64,000 bases of DNA, taken from assembly GCF_014649015.1 (NCBI RefSeq), contig NZ_BMSF01000016.1, positions 94,331-158,330 of the forward strand. The letters are read 5' to 3'. The notes beneath the pieces were generated by a model that had not been told where the DNA came from, searched no databases, and worked only from the letters and a program-made list of their open reading frames with translations. The position numbers were made by a program, and so were the translations under genes. This stretch comes from Streptomyces narbonensis. Lineage in GTDB: Bacteria; Actinomycetota; Actinomycetes; Streptomycetales; Streptomycetaceae. The stretch's first letter is position 1. Every line of letters starts with the position of its first letter. Shown one piece after another: positions 7,953 through 16,505 of the stretch.

Positions 7953-9164
7953 TTACTTCCCCATCGTCAGGCCGTCCTTCTCGGCGCCCCTGCTGAGCAC
8001 GACCTGGCGGATCGTCTCGCGGATCGAGGTGTGGCGCGGGTCGCCGTCGCCCGCCGCGCCGAGGTTGACGACCCGGCCCCGCCCGGTGTCGAACCACTGC
8101 GGGACGAACTCGGCCTTGGTGACCTCCCAGCGGGCTCCGGGCGACTTGGGCGGGGCGAAGGTGAAGCGGCCGAGGGTTCCCTGGTTGCCCCGGGGGTCGT
8201 AGGACCCCTCGTGGTTGATCATGTCCCCGGCAATCTGGTCGCCCATCCCGTAGACGATCCAGGTGCCGTTGACCTTCTCGTACGCCTGCGGCACGTGGGC
8301 GTGCGTACCGATGATCAGGTCGATGTCGGGGCGGCCTCCGCTCGTGGAGGCGGTGAGCGCGCGGCCGAGGGAGAGCTGCCGCTGGTCGGCTTCGGTCTGC
8401 CACTCGGTGCCCCAGTGGACGCTGACCACGACGACGTCGGCGCCGGCCGCGCGGGCGGCTCGCGCGTCGGCGATGACCGTGCTCTCGTCGAGAAGCCGGA
8501 CCGCCCAGGGCTGCCCCTCGGGCAGCGGGTAGCCGTTGGTGTCGTAGGTGTAGGCGAGCTGGGCGACCGTGGCGCCGCCTGCCTTCATGAGCGTGGGCCG
8601 CGCCGCCTCCTCGGCGGTACGGGCGGATCCCGCGTGCCGGATCCCGGCGGCGTCGAGGGCGTCGAGGGTGCGGCGCAGTCCGGCCGCGCCGTCGTCCAGG
8701 GCGTGGTTGGAGGCGGTGGAGCAGGAGTCGTAGCCGGTGGCCTTGAGGGCGGCGGCGACCTCGGGCGGCGACTTGAAGGCGGGGTAGCCGGTGTAGGGGC
8801 CGCCCTCCTTCCCGTACACGGTCTCCATGTGGCAGATGGCCAGGTCGGCGGGGGCGACGACGCCCTTCGCCCCGGCGAACATGGGGCCGAAGTCGTAGCC
8901 GTCGCCGCCGGCGTCCTGGGCCGCGCGGCGGATGATCGAGTCGTGCGGGAGGACGTCGCCCGAGGCGACGAGGGTGAAGCCGGTGGACGCGGAGGCTCCG
9001 CCGGGGGCGGCGGACGCCGGTGCCGGGCTCCGCCCGCCGGCGGTGCCGGCCGAGGTCCCCGGGGTCGGGGTGCCGCCCGGGGTGTTCCCGGCGGTGCAGC
9101 CCGTGGCCGCCGCGACGAGGAGGGCGGCGACCGCCACCGCTGCCGGTGTGGTGCGTGAGGTCAT
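7953..9164 (-). CDS. CapA-family metallophosphatase-like lipoprotein
   Basis: 403 residues. The signal peptide ends in a lipobox (AATGC, Cys near 23), then a Gly/Thr/Pro linker and a CapA/PGA_cap domain with SGDVLPHDSIIRRA, CHMETVYG, STASNHALDDG, VSVHWGTEW and IGTHAHVPQ. In the family these residues bind metals. The group is named for poly-gamma-glutamate capsule proteins, but many members have unknown roles, and there are no capsule synthesis genes here. It lies about 100 nt upstream of the deacetylase on the same strand, so both may act on the cell surface. CGGAG lies 9 nt before the ATG. Confidence 0.88.
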   Translation of the reverse strand: MTSRTTPAAVAVAALLVAAATGCTAGNTPGGTPTPGTSAGTAGGRSPAPASAAPGGASASTGFTLVASGDVLPHDSIIRRAAQDAGGDGYDFGPMFAGAKGVVAPADLAICHMETVYGKEGGPYTGYPAFKSPPEVAAALKATGYDSCSTASNHALDDGAAGLRRTLDALDAAGIRHAGSARTAEEAARPTLMKAGGATVAQLAYTYDTNGYPLPEGQPWAVRLLDESTVIADARAARAAGADVVVVSVHWGTEWQTEADQRQLSLGRALTASTSGGRPDIDLIIGTHAHVPQAYEKVNGTWIVYGMGDQIAGDMINHEGSYDPRGNQGTLGRFTFAPPKSPGARWEVTKAEFVPQWFDTGRGRVVNLGAAGDGDPRHTSIRETIRQVVLSRGAEKDGLTMGK

Positions 9165-9424
9165 CTACGGCACTCCGCTCGACTCTTGCTATGAACACCT
9201 GTTCTGAAGAATTGATCGCGCGGGAAAGCCGCAGTCAAGGGTCAAGGCCGCACAAGCGCATGAACCGCACCGAAACGGACGCAACCACTCCGCCTGACCG
9301 TTCGCCGTACCATTCGCCGCTCCGTGCGACCGTTCGCCGCATACCGATGTCCCTTCCCTGTCCCTCCTCTTCCGGATGCGTTCGTATACCGCCGGGACGA
9401 GGAGCCGAGGGAGAGGCGCGGAGG

Positions 9425-9982
9425 ATGACGACGGCGACGACCGACGAACGGAACCTGGAAGGGCTGCAGCGGGACCACGGCCCGGCGCTGCTCTCCTTCC
9501 TGCTCGGGCTGACCTACGGGGACCGGCAGCGCGCCGAGGACCTCGCCCAGGAGACGCTCGTACGGGCCTGGCTCCACCCCGAGGCCTTCGAGGGGCCGTA
9601 CGAGTCGATGCGGCCCTGGCTCTTCACCGTGGCACGCCGACTGGCCATCGACGCCCGCCGCTCACGCCTCGCCCGCCCCGCCGAGATCGGCGACGGCGTC
9701 CTCGCGGTGACGCCCGACCCCGCCGACGCGACCGCCTCCGCCGAGGCCGCGCTCGACGTCCGGGCCGCCGTCCGCGAACTGAGCCCCGAGCACCGGGAGG
9801 TGCTCGTCCGGATCTACTTCCACGGACTGACCGTCAACGAGGCCGCCGTCGACCTCGGCATCCCCGCCGGGACCGTCAAGTCCCGCTCGCACTACGCCCT
9901 GCGCCAGCTCGGCCGGTCCCTGCCCGGCTACCGCCCGCACCGCGCGGGCGTTGCCCGGCCACGCGCCGCGGCCCCACAATGA
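9425..9982 (+). CDS. ECF RNA polymerase sigma factor
   Basis: 185 residues with sigma region 2 (about 15-85; RAEDLAQETLVRAWLHP and PWLFTVARRLAIDARR) and region 4 (about 115-170; LSPEHREVLVRIYFHGLTV, AAVDLGIPAGTVKSRSHYAL). It is a short group IV factor of the SigL-like type. No anti-sigma gene follows; the next gene encodes a thioesterase 5 nt downstream. The ATG at 9425 is chosen from the family N-terminus; the purine-rich stretch upstream (GAGAGGCGCGGAGG) gives a site, though one part is very close. Confidence 0.88.
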   Translation: MTTATTDERNLEGLQRDHGPALLSFLLGLTYGDRQRAEDLAQETLVRAWLHPEAFEGPYESMRPWLFTVARRLAIDARRSRLARPAEIGDGVLAVTPDPADATASAEAALDVRAAVRELSPEHREVLVRIYFHGLTVNEAAVDLGIPAGTVKSRSHYALRQLGRSLPGYRPHRAGVARPRAAAPQ

Positions 9983-9986
9983 CGCC

Positions 9987-10430
9987 GTGACGCTGACTCC
10001 CGACGCCGCGGCCCTGACTCCCGCCGCCGCCGAAAAGATCCTCGCCGACAACTTCGCCCCCTGGGTGCTCGATCTGGGCCTCACCATCGAATCGGTGGAC
10101 TCGGTCGACGGCTCCGGGGCCGTGCTCCGGCTCCCCTGGTCCGACCGGCTCGCCCGGGAGGGCGGCGGGCTCTCCGGCCAGGCCCTGATGGCCGCCGCCG
10201 ACACCGCGACGGTCATCGCGGTCGCCGTTTCCCGCGGCGGATTCGTGCCGATGACCACCGTCCAGCAGTCCATCACCTTCCAGCGAGCGGTCGTCGGCAG
10301 CGACGTCCTCGTGCGGGCCAGGCTGACCAAGTCGGGCAAGCGGATGGCCTTCGCCGACATCACGATGACCGCCGACGGCTCGGAGGAGATCGCCGCCCAC
10401 GCGACCGCCGTGTACGCGCTGCTCGGCTGA
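9987..10430 (+). CDS. PaaI-type hotdog thioesterase
   Basis: 147 residues forming a single hotdog fold: WVLDLGLTIESVD, the central helix region LSGQALMAAADTATVIAVA, MTTVQQSITFQR and DITMTADG. This is the PaaI/YdiI-like acyl-CoA thioesterase family (DUF4442-like members are similar). GTG 9987 is chosen because an upstream start would overlap the sigma-factor gene without a ribosome site. Substrate is unknown. It probably shares a transcript with the ECF gene. Confidence 0.8.
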   Translation: MTLTPDAAALTPAAAEKILADNFAPWVLDLGLTIESVDSVDGSGAVLRLPWSDRLAREGGGLSGQALMAAADTATVIAVAVSRGGFVPMTTVQQSITFQRAVVGSDVLVRARLTKSGKRMAFADITMTADGSEEIAAHATAVYALLG

Positions 10431-10633
10431 ACCGGCCACGACACACGGTCCGCGCCACTTCTCCCCCGCCCGCCACCTGTGGCAACAGGAATCCCACCGG
10501 CACCGATCCGGCCGGGAAACGTATCCGAAACCACACCGGCGAGTTGAGCAAAGCGGGACCCGCGGGGGTCCTTCACGGTGGAGGCTCTCCCCCGGGCCCC
10601 CGACGTCCGGGGCCCGACGTCCGGGAGAAGAAG

Positions 10634-11191
10634 GTGGGAGCGTTGCTGCCCGAGAGCACGAACGGCACCGGCGGCACGAGCGGCGGCGGGCTCGCCGTCC
10701 CGATGGCCTGGCTGTGCGCCGAGTACCTGGCCGACGAGGTCCTGCGGACCGCCGCGCTCGTGGCGCCCGGCTCGCTGGAGTACCGGGCCGGCCTCCAGGC
10801 CCTGGCCCTCACCGTCCTGTTGTCGGAGTCCCCGGACGGAGCCGGGGGGTCGGACGGGGCCGAGGTGCACCGCGGCCGCGGCGCCCCCGTACGGATCGAG
10901 GCCCTGCTGCGCCGTACCGCGCACGACCGGCCCTGGACGTCCTGGATCGAGGAGCGGATCGCCGAGCGCCTCGCCGCGGAGGGGGAGGGCCCCGACCTTG
11001 CTCTCGCCCTGACCGCGTGGCAGCGGCTGCGCGACACCTGGGTGCGCGCCGCAGACCTGGACGGCCCGTCCGCCGGCGAACCCGGGGCGGCGGACGCTCC
11101 CGCGCCGACGGTCGACGAGCAGGACCAGATCTGGCTCCCGGCCTGGAAGCTGGGCCTGCCCCTGGCGCACCTCTCGCTCTACCTATGCTGA
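10634..11191 (+). CDS. Conserved-looking hypothetical protein
   Basis: 185 residues from GTG 10634, with GGGAGAAG just upstream. It is soluble and helical, rich in Ala, Leu and Glu, with a mid-region LAVPMAWLCAEYLADEVLRT, a stretch EALLRRTAHDRPWTSWIEER and a conserved-looking C-terminus QIWLPAWKLGLPLAHLSLYL. No family is recognised and no catalytic motif is seen. Codon bias is normal, so the ORF is credible. Its stop overlaps the 3' end of the convergent kinase gene by 9 bases. Confidence 0.65.
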   Translation: MGALLPESTNGTGGTSGGGLAVPMAWLCAEYLADEVLRTAALVAPGSLEYRAGLQALALTVLLSESPDGAGGSDGAEVHRGRGAPVRIEALLRRTAHDRPWTSWIEERIAERLAAEGEGPDLALALTAWQRLRDTWVRAADLDGPSAGEPGAADAPAPTVDEQDQIWLPAWKLGLPLAHLSLYLC

Positions 11192-12388
11192 ACGATGCAC
11201 ACCCGGACGGTACTTGGGGATGCGGACCGTCACCTTCATGCCCGCACCCACGCCGGTCTCGATGACGAGACCGTGCTCCGGCCCGTAGACCTGCCGGAGC
11301 CGCTCGTCCACATTGGAAAGACCGATGCCGGAGCCCGCCGGGTGCTCACCGCGCAGGACGGCCCGCAGCAGCTCCGGGTCCATGCCGACCCCGTCGTCCT
11401 CGACGGTCACCACGGCCTCCGCGCCCGCGTCCCGCGCCGCGATCGTCACCCGGCAGCCCCGCTCGCGCTCCTGGAGGCCGTGCTTGACGGCGTTCTCCAC
11501 GAGGGGCTGCAGGCAGAGGAAGGGCAGCGTCACCGGCAGCACTTCGGGGGCGATCTGGAGCGTCACCTTCAGCCGCTTCCCGAAACGCGCACCCGCAAGG
11601 GCCAAGTACTGCTCGATGGAGCGCAGTTCGTCGGCGAGCTGGGCGAAGTCGCCGTGCCTGCGGAAGGAGTACCGGGTGAAGTCGGCGAACTCCAGGAGGA
11701 GTTCCCTGGCGCGCTCGGGGTCGGTGCGGACGAACGAGGCGATTGCGGCGAGGGAGTTGAAGATGAAGTGGGGCGAGATCTGGGCGCGCAACGCCCTGAT
11801 CTCGGCCTCCACGATCCTGGTCCGCGAGCGGTCGAGCTCGGCAAGCTCCAGCTGGACGGAGACCCAGCGGGCCACTTCGGTCGCGGCCCGCACCAGGACG
11901 GCGGACTCCCGTGACCCGTAGGCGACGAGCGCGCCGAGGACCCCGTCCTCGCCCGTGAGCGGGGCGATCACCGCCCAGCGCAGGGGGCAGGCCGGGTCGG
12001 CGCAGTCGGTGTGCGCGGACCGGCTGCGGCCGGTGTCGAGGGTGTCGGCGGCCAGCGCGGGGACGTGCGCCCGGTGGTGCTCCCCGCCCGGCCCGTCCCA
12101 GGCGAGGACCGCGCCCCGGTCGGTGAGGCAGAGCGCCTCCGTGCCGAGCAGCGAGCGCAGCGTGCTCGCCGCCTTTCGGGCGGTCTCCTCGGTGAGTCCG
12201 GCGCGCAGCGGCGGCGCGGCGAGCGAGGCCGTGTGCAGGGTGTGGAAGGTGGCCCGCTCGACGGGGGTGCCGAGGCCGGGGTCGGCGGTACGGCCCGCAC
12301 GGCGGGCGGTGAACCGTCCGAGGACGAAGCCGACCGCGAGCAGCACCGCCCCGGCGGCGCCCGCCGCGGCGAGGGCGATACCGGTCAT
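11183..12388 (-). CDS. LytS-type sensor histidine kinase
   Basis: 401 residues: one N-terminal helix (about 4-25), a GAF-like sensory region (about 45-190; VIAPLTGEDGVLGALVAYGS), a His_kinase domain with LRAQISPHFIFNSLAAIA (His near 206), and a HATPase with VENAVKHGL and GSGIGLSNVDERL. This is the LytS/YpdA class that pairs with LytTR regulators. The partner is the LytTR gene at 14773-15540, separated by the DUF485 and symporter genes in the same operon. The start codon overlaps the stop of a 12-codon ORF created by tandem duplication of the junction. Confidence 0.93.
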   Translation of the reverse strand: MTGIALAAAGAAGAVLLAVGFVLGRFTARRAGRTADPGLGTPVERATFHTLHTASLAAPPLRAGLTEETARKAASTLRSLLGTEALCLTDRGAVLAWDGPGGEHHRAHVPALAADTLDTGRSRSAHTDCADPACPLRWAVIAPLTGEDGVLGALVAYGSRESAVLVRAATEVARWVSVQLELAELDRSRTRIVEAEIRALRAQISPHFIFNSLAAIASFVRTDPERARELLLEFADFTRYSFRRHGDFAQLADELRSIEQYLALAGARFGKRLKVTLQIAPEVLPVTLPFLCLQPLVENAVKHGLQERERGCRVTIAARDAGAEAVVTVEDDGVGMDPELLRAVLRGEHPAGSGIGLSNVDERLRQVYGPEHGLVIETGVGAGMKVTVRIPKYRPGVHRSA

Positions 12389-12423
12389 CGGCGTACCCCT
12401 CGGGTGGGAGGTGAGCCGGTCAT
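12385..12423 (-). CDS. 12-codon ORF coupled to the kinase start
   Basis: ATG at 12423 reads MTGSPPTRGVRR then TGA, whose last two bases are within the ATG of the kinase (ATGA). Its own ATG overlaps the stop of the 48-codon ORF upstream. Its purpose, if translated, would be ribosome hand-over rather than a peptide function. This is inferred from sequence layout only. Confidence 0.35.
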   Translation of the reverse strand: MTGSPPTRGVRR

Positions 12424-12531
12424 CGGCCTACCCCTCGGGTGGGAGGCGAGCCGGTCGTCGGGGGCGCCTCCCAGGAGGAAGGCGAGCCGGTCATCGAAGG
12501 CGCCTCCCAGGAGGAAGGCGAGCCCGTCGTC
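12390..12531 (-). repeat. Four tandem 35-36 bp repeats in an operon junction
   Basis: Units begin GATGACCGGCTC or GACGACCGGCTC at 12531, 12495, 12459 and 12424 (minus-strand 5' ends), with lengths 36, 36, 35 and 35. The first two share a CTTCCTCCTGGGAGGCGCC body and the last two a CCCACCCGAGGGGTA body. The kinase start itself begins with the same GATGACCGG, so the array looks like repeated duplication of the kinase translation start. Confidence 0.85.
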
Positions 12532-12566
12532 GGGGGGCGCCCCCGGGAAGGAGCGGATGCCGTCAT
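12420..12566 (-). CDS. 48-codon ORF made of 12-residue repeats, coupled to the symporter stop
   Basis: ATG 12566 overlaps the symporter stop (ATGA). The product would contain repeated TTGSPSSWEAP-like units and ends at a TGA that overlaps the next ATG. No known function. It may be translated simply because the duplicated junction keeps the coupling signals in phase. Confidence 0.35.
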   Translation of the reverse strand: MTASAPSRGRPPTTGSPSSWEAPSMTGSPSSWEAPPTTGSPPTRGVGR

Positions 12567-14296
12567 CGGCGTACCTCCTGGGCGGGGACGGTGCCGGTGA
12601 GTTCCTCCGGCAGGTGGAGCCGGGCGAGAAGTGCCGGGGTGCCGGGTGGGACGCGTCCCGGGGTGGCGAGCGAGACGAGGAGCATCGTCAGGAAGCCGAG
12701 GGGAACGGACCAGACGGCAGGCCAGGCCATCAGGGTGTGGGCCCAGCCCTCGGGCGCGAGCCCTGCCCGGGTCGCCATCACGGCCGCAAGGGCAGAGCCG
12801 CCGCCGAGCAGGAGCCCGGCCATGGCGCCCGGCGGGGTGAGCCGCCGCCACCAGATGCCGAGGACGAGCAGCGGGCAGAAGGAGGAGGCGGACACCGCGA
12901 AGGCGAGGCCGACGGCGTCGGCGACCGGCACCTTCGAGGCGACCACGCCGACCCCGAGCGGGACGGCGGTGGCCAGCAGGGTCCCGAGGCGGAAGTGGCG
13001 TACGCCCCGGGAGGGCAGGACGTCCTGGGTGAGGACGCCGGCGACGGACATGGTGAGCCCGGACGCGGTGGACAGGAAGGCGGCGAAGGCCCCGCCCGCC
13101 AGGAGCGCGCCGAGGACGTCACCGGCGAGCCCGCCGAGGATCCGGTCGGGCAGCACGAGCACGGCGGCGTCGGCGGAGCCCGTGAGGGCGAGCTCGGGGG
13201 CGTAGATCCGGCCGAGGGCGCCGTAGAGCGGCGGCAACAGGTAGAAGGCGCCGACGAGGCCGAGGACGACGAGGGTGGTCCGGCGGGCCGCGCGGCCGTG
13301 GGGGCTGGTGTAGAAGCGGACGGCGACGTGCGGCAGGCCCATGGTGCCGAGGAAGGTCGCGAGGATCAGTCCGTACGTCGCGTACAGCTGGTGTCCGTCG
13401 TGTCCCCCGGCGAGCGGCTGGGACCATCCGAGGGGATCGGCGCCGGTGGCGGCCCGCTCGGGCAGCACCGCCCCCGGGGCGAAGGCGAGTTCGGTGCCGG
13501 CGAGGACGTGGTGGGTGCCGGGCGCGAGGGCGACGGTCCCGTGGTCGTACGGGACGTCGTCGACCCGTCCGGTGACGGTGACGGTCAGCGGGTCGTCGAG
13601 GCCGATCCGTACCGTGTCGGCGACCCGGACGACGGTGTGCTCGCGGAGGACCGCGGGGGCGTCGAAGCGGGCCCGGGGCGCTCCGTCGCCGTACCAGGCG
13701 GCGAGGAGGAAGAGGGCGGGGACGAGCAGGGCGGTGAGCTTCAGCCAGTACTGGAAGGCCTGGACGAAGGTGATGCTGCGCATCCCGCCGGCCGCGACGG
13801 TGCCGGTGACGACGAGGGCGACGAGCAGCCCGCCGACCCAGTCGGGGGCGCCGGTGAGGATCTCAAGGGTGAGCCCGGCGCCCTGGAGCTGCGGCAGCAG
13901 ATAGAGCCACCCGATGCCGACGACGAAGAGGCTCGCGAGGCGGCGGGCCCGCCGGGATTCGAGGCGGGCCTCGGCGAAGTCGGAGAGGGTGTACGCGCCG
14001 GAGCGGCGCAGCGGGGCGGCGACGAGGACGAGCAGGACGAGGTATCCGGCCGTGTAGCCGACCGGGTACCAGAGCATGGCGGGGCCCTGGACGAGGACGA
14101 GTCCGGCGATGCCGAGGAAGGAGGCGGCGGAGAGGTACTCGCCGCTGATGGCGGCGGCGTTGAGGCCCGGCCGGACGGTCCGCGAGGCCACGTAGAAGTC
14201 GGACGTGGTGCGGGATATCCGCAGGCCGAGGGCGCCGATGAGGACGGTCGCGAGGACGACCGCGGTGACGGCGGCGACGGCATAGGTCTGGTTCAC
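12563..14296 (-). CDS. Sodium:solute symporter, acetate (ActP)-type
   Basis: 577 residues from GTG 14296 with about 13 membrane helices. Family segments include SRTVRPGLNAAAISGEYLSA, YTLSDFAEARL, GMRSITFVQAFQYWLK and FLSTASGLTMSVAGVLTQDV. A large insertion of about 90 residues (near 230-320, DGAPRARFDAPAVL to ATGADPLGW) lies between helices and is probably extracytoplasmic. The adjoining DUF485 gene and the LytS/LytTR pair give the usual carboxylate-uptake setting, so acetate or a similar short carboxylate is the likely substrate; this is inferred. Confidence 0.88.
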   Translation of the reverse strand: MNQTYAVAAVTAVVLATVLIGALGLRISRTTSDFYVASRTVRPGLNAAAISGEYLSAASFLGIAGLVLVQGPAMLWYPVGYTAGYLVLLVLVAAPLRRSGAYTLSDFAEARLESRRARRLASLFVVGIGWLYLLPQLQGAGLTLEILTGAPDWVGGLLVALVVTGTVAAGGMRSITFVQAFQYWLKLTALLVPALFLLAAWYGDGAPRARFDAPAVLREHTVVRVADTVRIGLDDPLTVTVTGRVDDVPYDHGTVALAPGTHHVLAGTELAFAPGAVLPERAATGADPLGWSQPLAGGHDGHQLYATYGLILATFLGTMGLPHVAVRFYTSPHGRAARRTTLVVLGLVGAFYLLPPLYGALGRIYAPELALTGSADAAVLVLPDRILGGLAGDVLGALLAGGAFAAFLSTASGLTMSVAGVLTQDVLPSRGVRHFRLGTLLATAVPLGVGVVASKVPVADAVGLAFAVSASSFCPLLVLGIWWRRLTPPGAMAGLLLGGGSALAAVMATRAGLAPEGWAHTLMAWPAVWSVPLGFLTMLLVSLATPGRVPPGTPALLARLHLPEELTGTVPAQEVRR

Positions 14297-14306
14297 GCGG
14301 TCTGCT

Positions 14307-14696
14307 TCACCGCTCGACGAGGCCGGTGAAGTCGCGCTCGTTGCGCTCGGCGCGGCGGACGTACCAGTGGGCCGTGCCCCAGATGACGGGGTACACCCCG
14401 ACACCGAGCACCCCCCAGACGAGGGCCTCGGGCGCGGGCAGCGCGAGCAGCAGGGGCAGCGAGCCGACGAGCAGCGCGAGCGCGCCGAGGGCGGTGAGCG
14501 CGGCGCGCAGCTGGCTGCGCATCAGGGAGCGGACGTAGGTGTGCCCGAGGGTGGTCTGCTCGTCGATCTCGGAGCGGGCCGGGGCGTGCGCCGGGGGCCG
14601 CCGGGCGGGGCCGGGGACGGCTCCGTGGGCTCCGTGCGCCGAGGCGTACGTGACGGTCTCGCGCCGGGGTCTGCGCGGCGGGTGGGGCTCCGGCAT
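14307..14696 (-). CDS. DUF485 membrane protein (YjcH-like)
   Basis: 129 residues with a Pro/Arg-rich N-terminus and two helices (about 65-85 and 92-112) followed by a charged YVRRAERNERDF tail. DUF485 proteins are encoded directly upstream of ActP-type symporters, as here (10 nt gap), and are thought to assist them. The gene lies between the LytTR regulator and the symporter. Confidence 0.85.
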   Translation of the reverse strand: MPEPHPPRRPRRETVTYASAHGAHGAVPGPARRPPAHAPARSEIDEQTTLGHTYVRSLMRSQLRAALTALGALALLVGSLPLLLALPAPEALVWGVLGVGVYPVIWGTAHWYVRRAERNERDFTGLVER

Positions 14697-14772
14697 CGGC
14701 GTCCGCTCTCTGACTGGCTGCTGGGCCCGTGGAGTGTAGGCAGATGGCGATCGGCGCCGGTAGGGGGTGTGG

Positions 14773-15540
14773 TCAGCCGCCGGCCCGGCGCATCAGCAGG
14801 TCACGGAGGTGGCGGGCGTGGCGACGGCTGACGGCGAGGTCGGTGTGGCCGAGCCGTACCGAGGTGGCTCCCCCGTCGAGCCGTAGTTCGTCGATCCGGT
14901 CGAGGGCGACGAGATGGCTGCGGTGGATGCGGACGAAGCCCCGGGCGGCCCACCGCTCCTCGAGGGTGGACAGCGGGATGCGGACGAGGTGGCTGCCGTG
15001 GTCGGTGTGGAGACGGGCGTAGTCGCCGTGGGCCTCCACGTACGCGATGTCGTCGACGGGGACGAAACGGGTGACCCCGCCGAGTTCGACGGGTATCTGC
15101 TCGGGTGCGGCGGGAGTGGCCGCGGGCGCGGCCGGGCTAGCGGCAGCGGCGTGGACCAGGTCGTGGACACGGCGGACGGCCTCGGCGAGACGTTCGCGGC
15201 GGACCGGCTTGAGGACGTAGTCGACCGCCTTCAGGTCGAAGGCCTGGAGGGCGAAGCCCTCGTGGGCGGTGACGAAGACGACGAGCGGCGGGCGGGCGAA
15301 GCCGGCGAGCAGCCGGGCCACGTCGAGTCCGGTGAGGCCGGGCATGTGGATGTCGAGGAAGACGACGTCGATGCCGTCGTCCCCGTCGGGCCCGTTCTCC
15401 AGGGCGCGCCCGATCCGGCGCAGGGCCGCGGTCGCGTCGCCCGCGCCCTCGGCGGTACGCACCCGCGGGTCGGCGCGGAGCAGGTAGAGCAGCTCCCCGA
15501 GGGCGGGTTCCTCGTCGTCGACGGCCAGTACGCGCAGCAT
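14773..15540 (-). CDS. LytTR-family response regulator
   Basis: 255 residues: receiver domain (about 1-125) with acidic pocket DDEE, phospho-acceptor Asp in VVFLDIHMPG, Thr in FVTAHE and Lys in DYVLKPV; an Ala/Pro linker; and a LytTR DNA-binding domain (about 150-250; IAYVEAHGDYARLHTDHG, GFVRIHRSHLVAL). It is first in the operon with DUF485, symporter and LytS kinase, so the pair probably senses the transported substrate and controls the transporter. Confidence 0.93.
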   Translation of the reverse strand: MLRVLAVDDEEPALGELLYLLRADPRVRTAEGAGDATAALRRIGRALENGPDGDDGIDVVFLDIHMPGLTGLDVARLLAGFARPPLVVFVTAHEGFALQAFDLKAVDYVLKPVRRERLAEAVRRVHDLVHAAAASPAAPAATPAAPEQIPVELGGVTRFVPVDDIAYVEAHGDYARLHTDHGSHLVRIPLSTLEERWAARGFVRIHRSHLVALDRIDELRLDGGATSVRLGHTDLAVSRRHARHLRDLLMRRAGG

Positions 15541-15570
15541 GCGGCGGAGTGTAGTGCGAGGCCCAGCGTG

Positions 15571-16443
15571 CTATTTGAGGAGCTTCGACATCCGGCGGTC
15601 GGCGAGCGGCTTGCCGCCGGTCTGGCAGGTGGGGCAGTACTGGAGGGAGGAGTCGCTGAAGCTCACCTCGCGGATGGTGTCCCCGCACACCGGGCAGGGC
15701 TCGCCGGCGCGGCCGTGGACGCGCAGGCCGCTCTTCTTCTCGGCCTTGAGGCGGCCGGCGGCGAGTCCGTGGGAGCGCTCGACGGCCTCGCGGAGGGTGG
15801 TCCGCATGGCCGTCCAGAGGGCGGTGGTCTCCTCAGGGGTGAGGTTCTGCGTGGGTTTGAAGGGCGACATCCGCGCGGCGTGGAGGATCTCGTCGCTGTA
15901 GGCGTTGCCGATGCCCGCGATGAGGCCCTGGTCCCGCAGGGCTCCCTTGATCTGCCGCCGCTCGCCCGCGAGGAGGGCCGCGAAGGCCTCGGGACCGAAC
16001 TCCTCGGCGAGCGGATCGGGGCCGAGCCGGGCGACGCCCGGCACCTCGCCCGGGTCGTGGACCAGGTGGACGGCCAGCCGCTTGGTGGTGCCGGCCTCGG
16101 TGAGGTCGAAGCCGTCGCCTCCGGTGAGCGCCGTACGCAGCGCCAGCGGGCCCTTGCCCGGCCTCGGCGGCCCGGAGGGCAGCGGGTCGTGCCAGCGGAG
16201 CCAGCCCGCGCGGGCGAGGTGGATCAGGAGGTGGAGCTCGCCGGCCGCGCCGGTGGTGGTGAGGTCGAGGAACTTCCCGTGCCGGCCGACGGCGGTGACC
16301 TCGGCGCCCTCGACGGCGGTGAGGGGCGGGTCGTACGTCTTGAGGACGCTGATCGCGACGGGCAGGACGCGGGCGATCTCCTTGCCGACCAGATGCGCGT
16401 CGAGGAACTCGCGCAGCGCTTCCACCTCGGGCAGTTCGGGCAT
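15571..16443 (-). CDS. Fpg/Nei-family DNA glycosylase
   Basis: 290 residues. MPELPEVEALREFL carries the catalytic Pro2-Glu3; the H2TH region reads QGLIAGIGNAYSDEILHAAR; and a C-terminal zinc finger has CPVC and CPTC. It would excise oxidised bases and cut the strand at the lesion. The finger is complete, so the protein should be active. Whether it belongs to the MutM or Nei branch cannot be told by eye; the ELPEVEALREFLDAHLVGK start resembles actinobacterial Fpg-like paralogues. It lies 30 nt upstream of the LytTR gene, possibly on a separate transcript. Confidence 0.9.
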   Translation of the reverse strand: MPELPEVEALREFLDAHLVGKEIARVLPVAISVLKTYDPPLTAVEGAEVTAVGRHGKFLDLTTTGAAGELHLLIHLARAGWLRWHDPLPSGPPRPGKGPLALRTALTGGDGFDLTEAGTTKRLAVHLVHDPGEVPGVARLGPDPLAEEFGPEAFAALLAGERRQIKGALRDQGLIAGIGNAYSDEILHAARMSPFKPTQNLTPEETTALWTAMRTTLREAVERSHGLAAGRLKAEKKSGLRVHGRAGEPCPVCGDTIREVSFSDSSLQYCPTCQTGGKPLADRRMSKLLK

Positions 16444-16505
16444 GCCTCCACCCTGCCGCACGGGTGGCGGGGCCGCGCGTCGGTGGCGCGCTCCACCCGG
16501 ACGTG

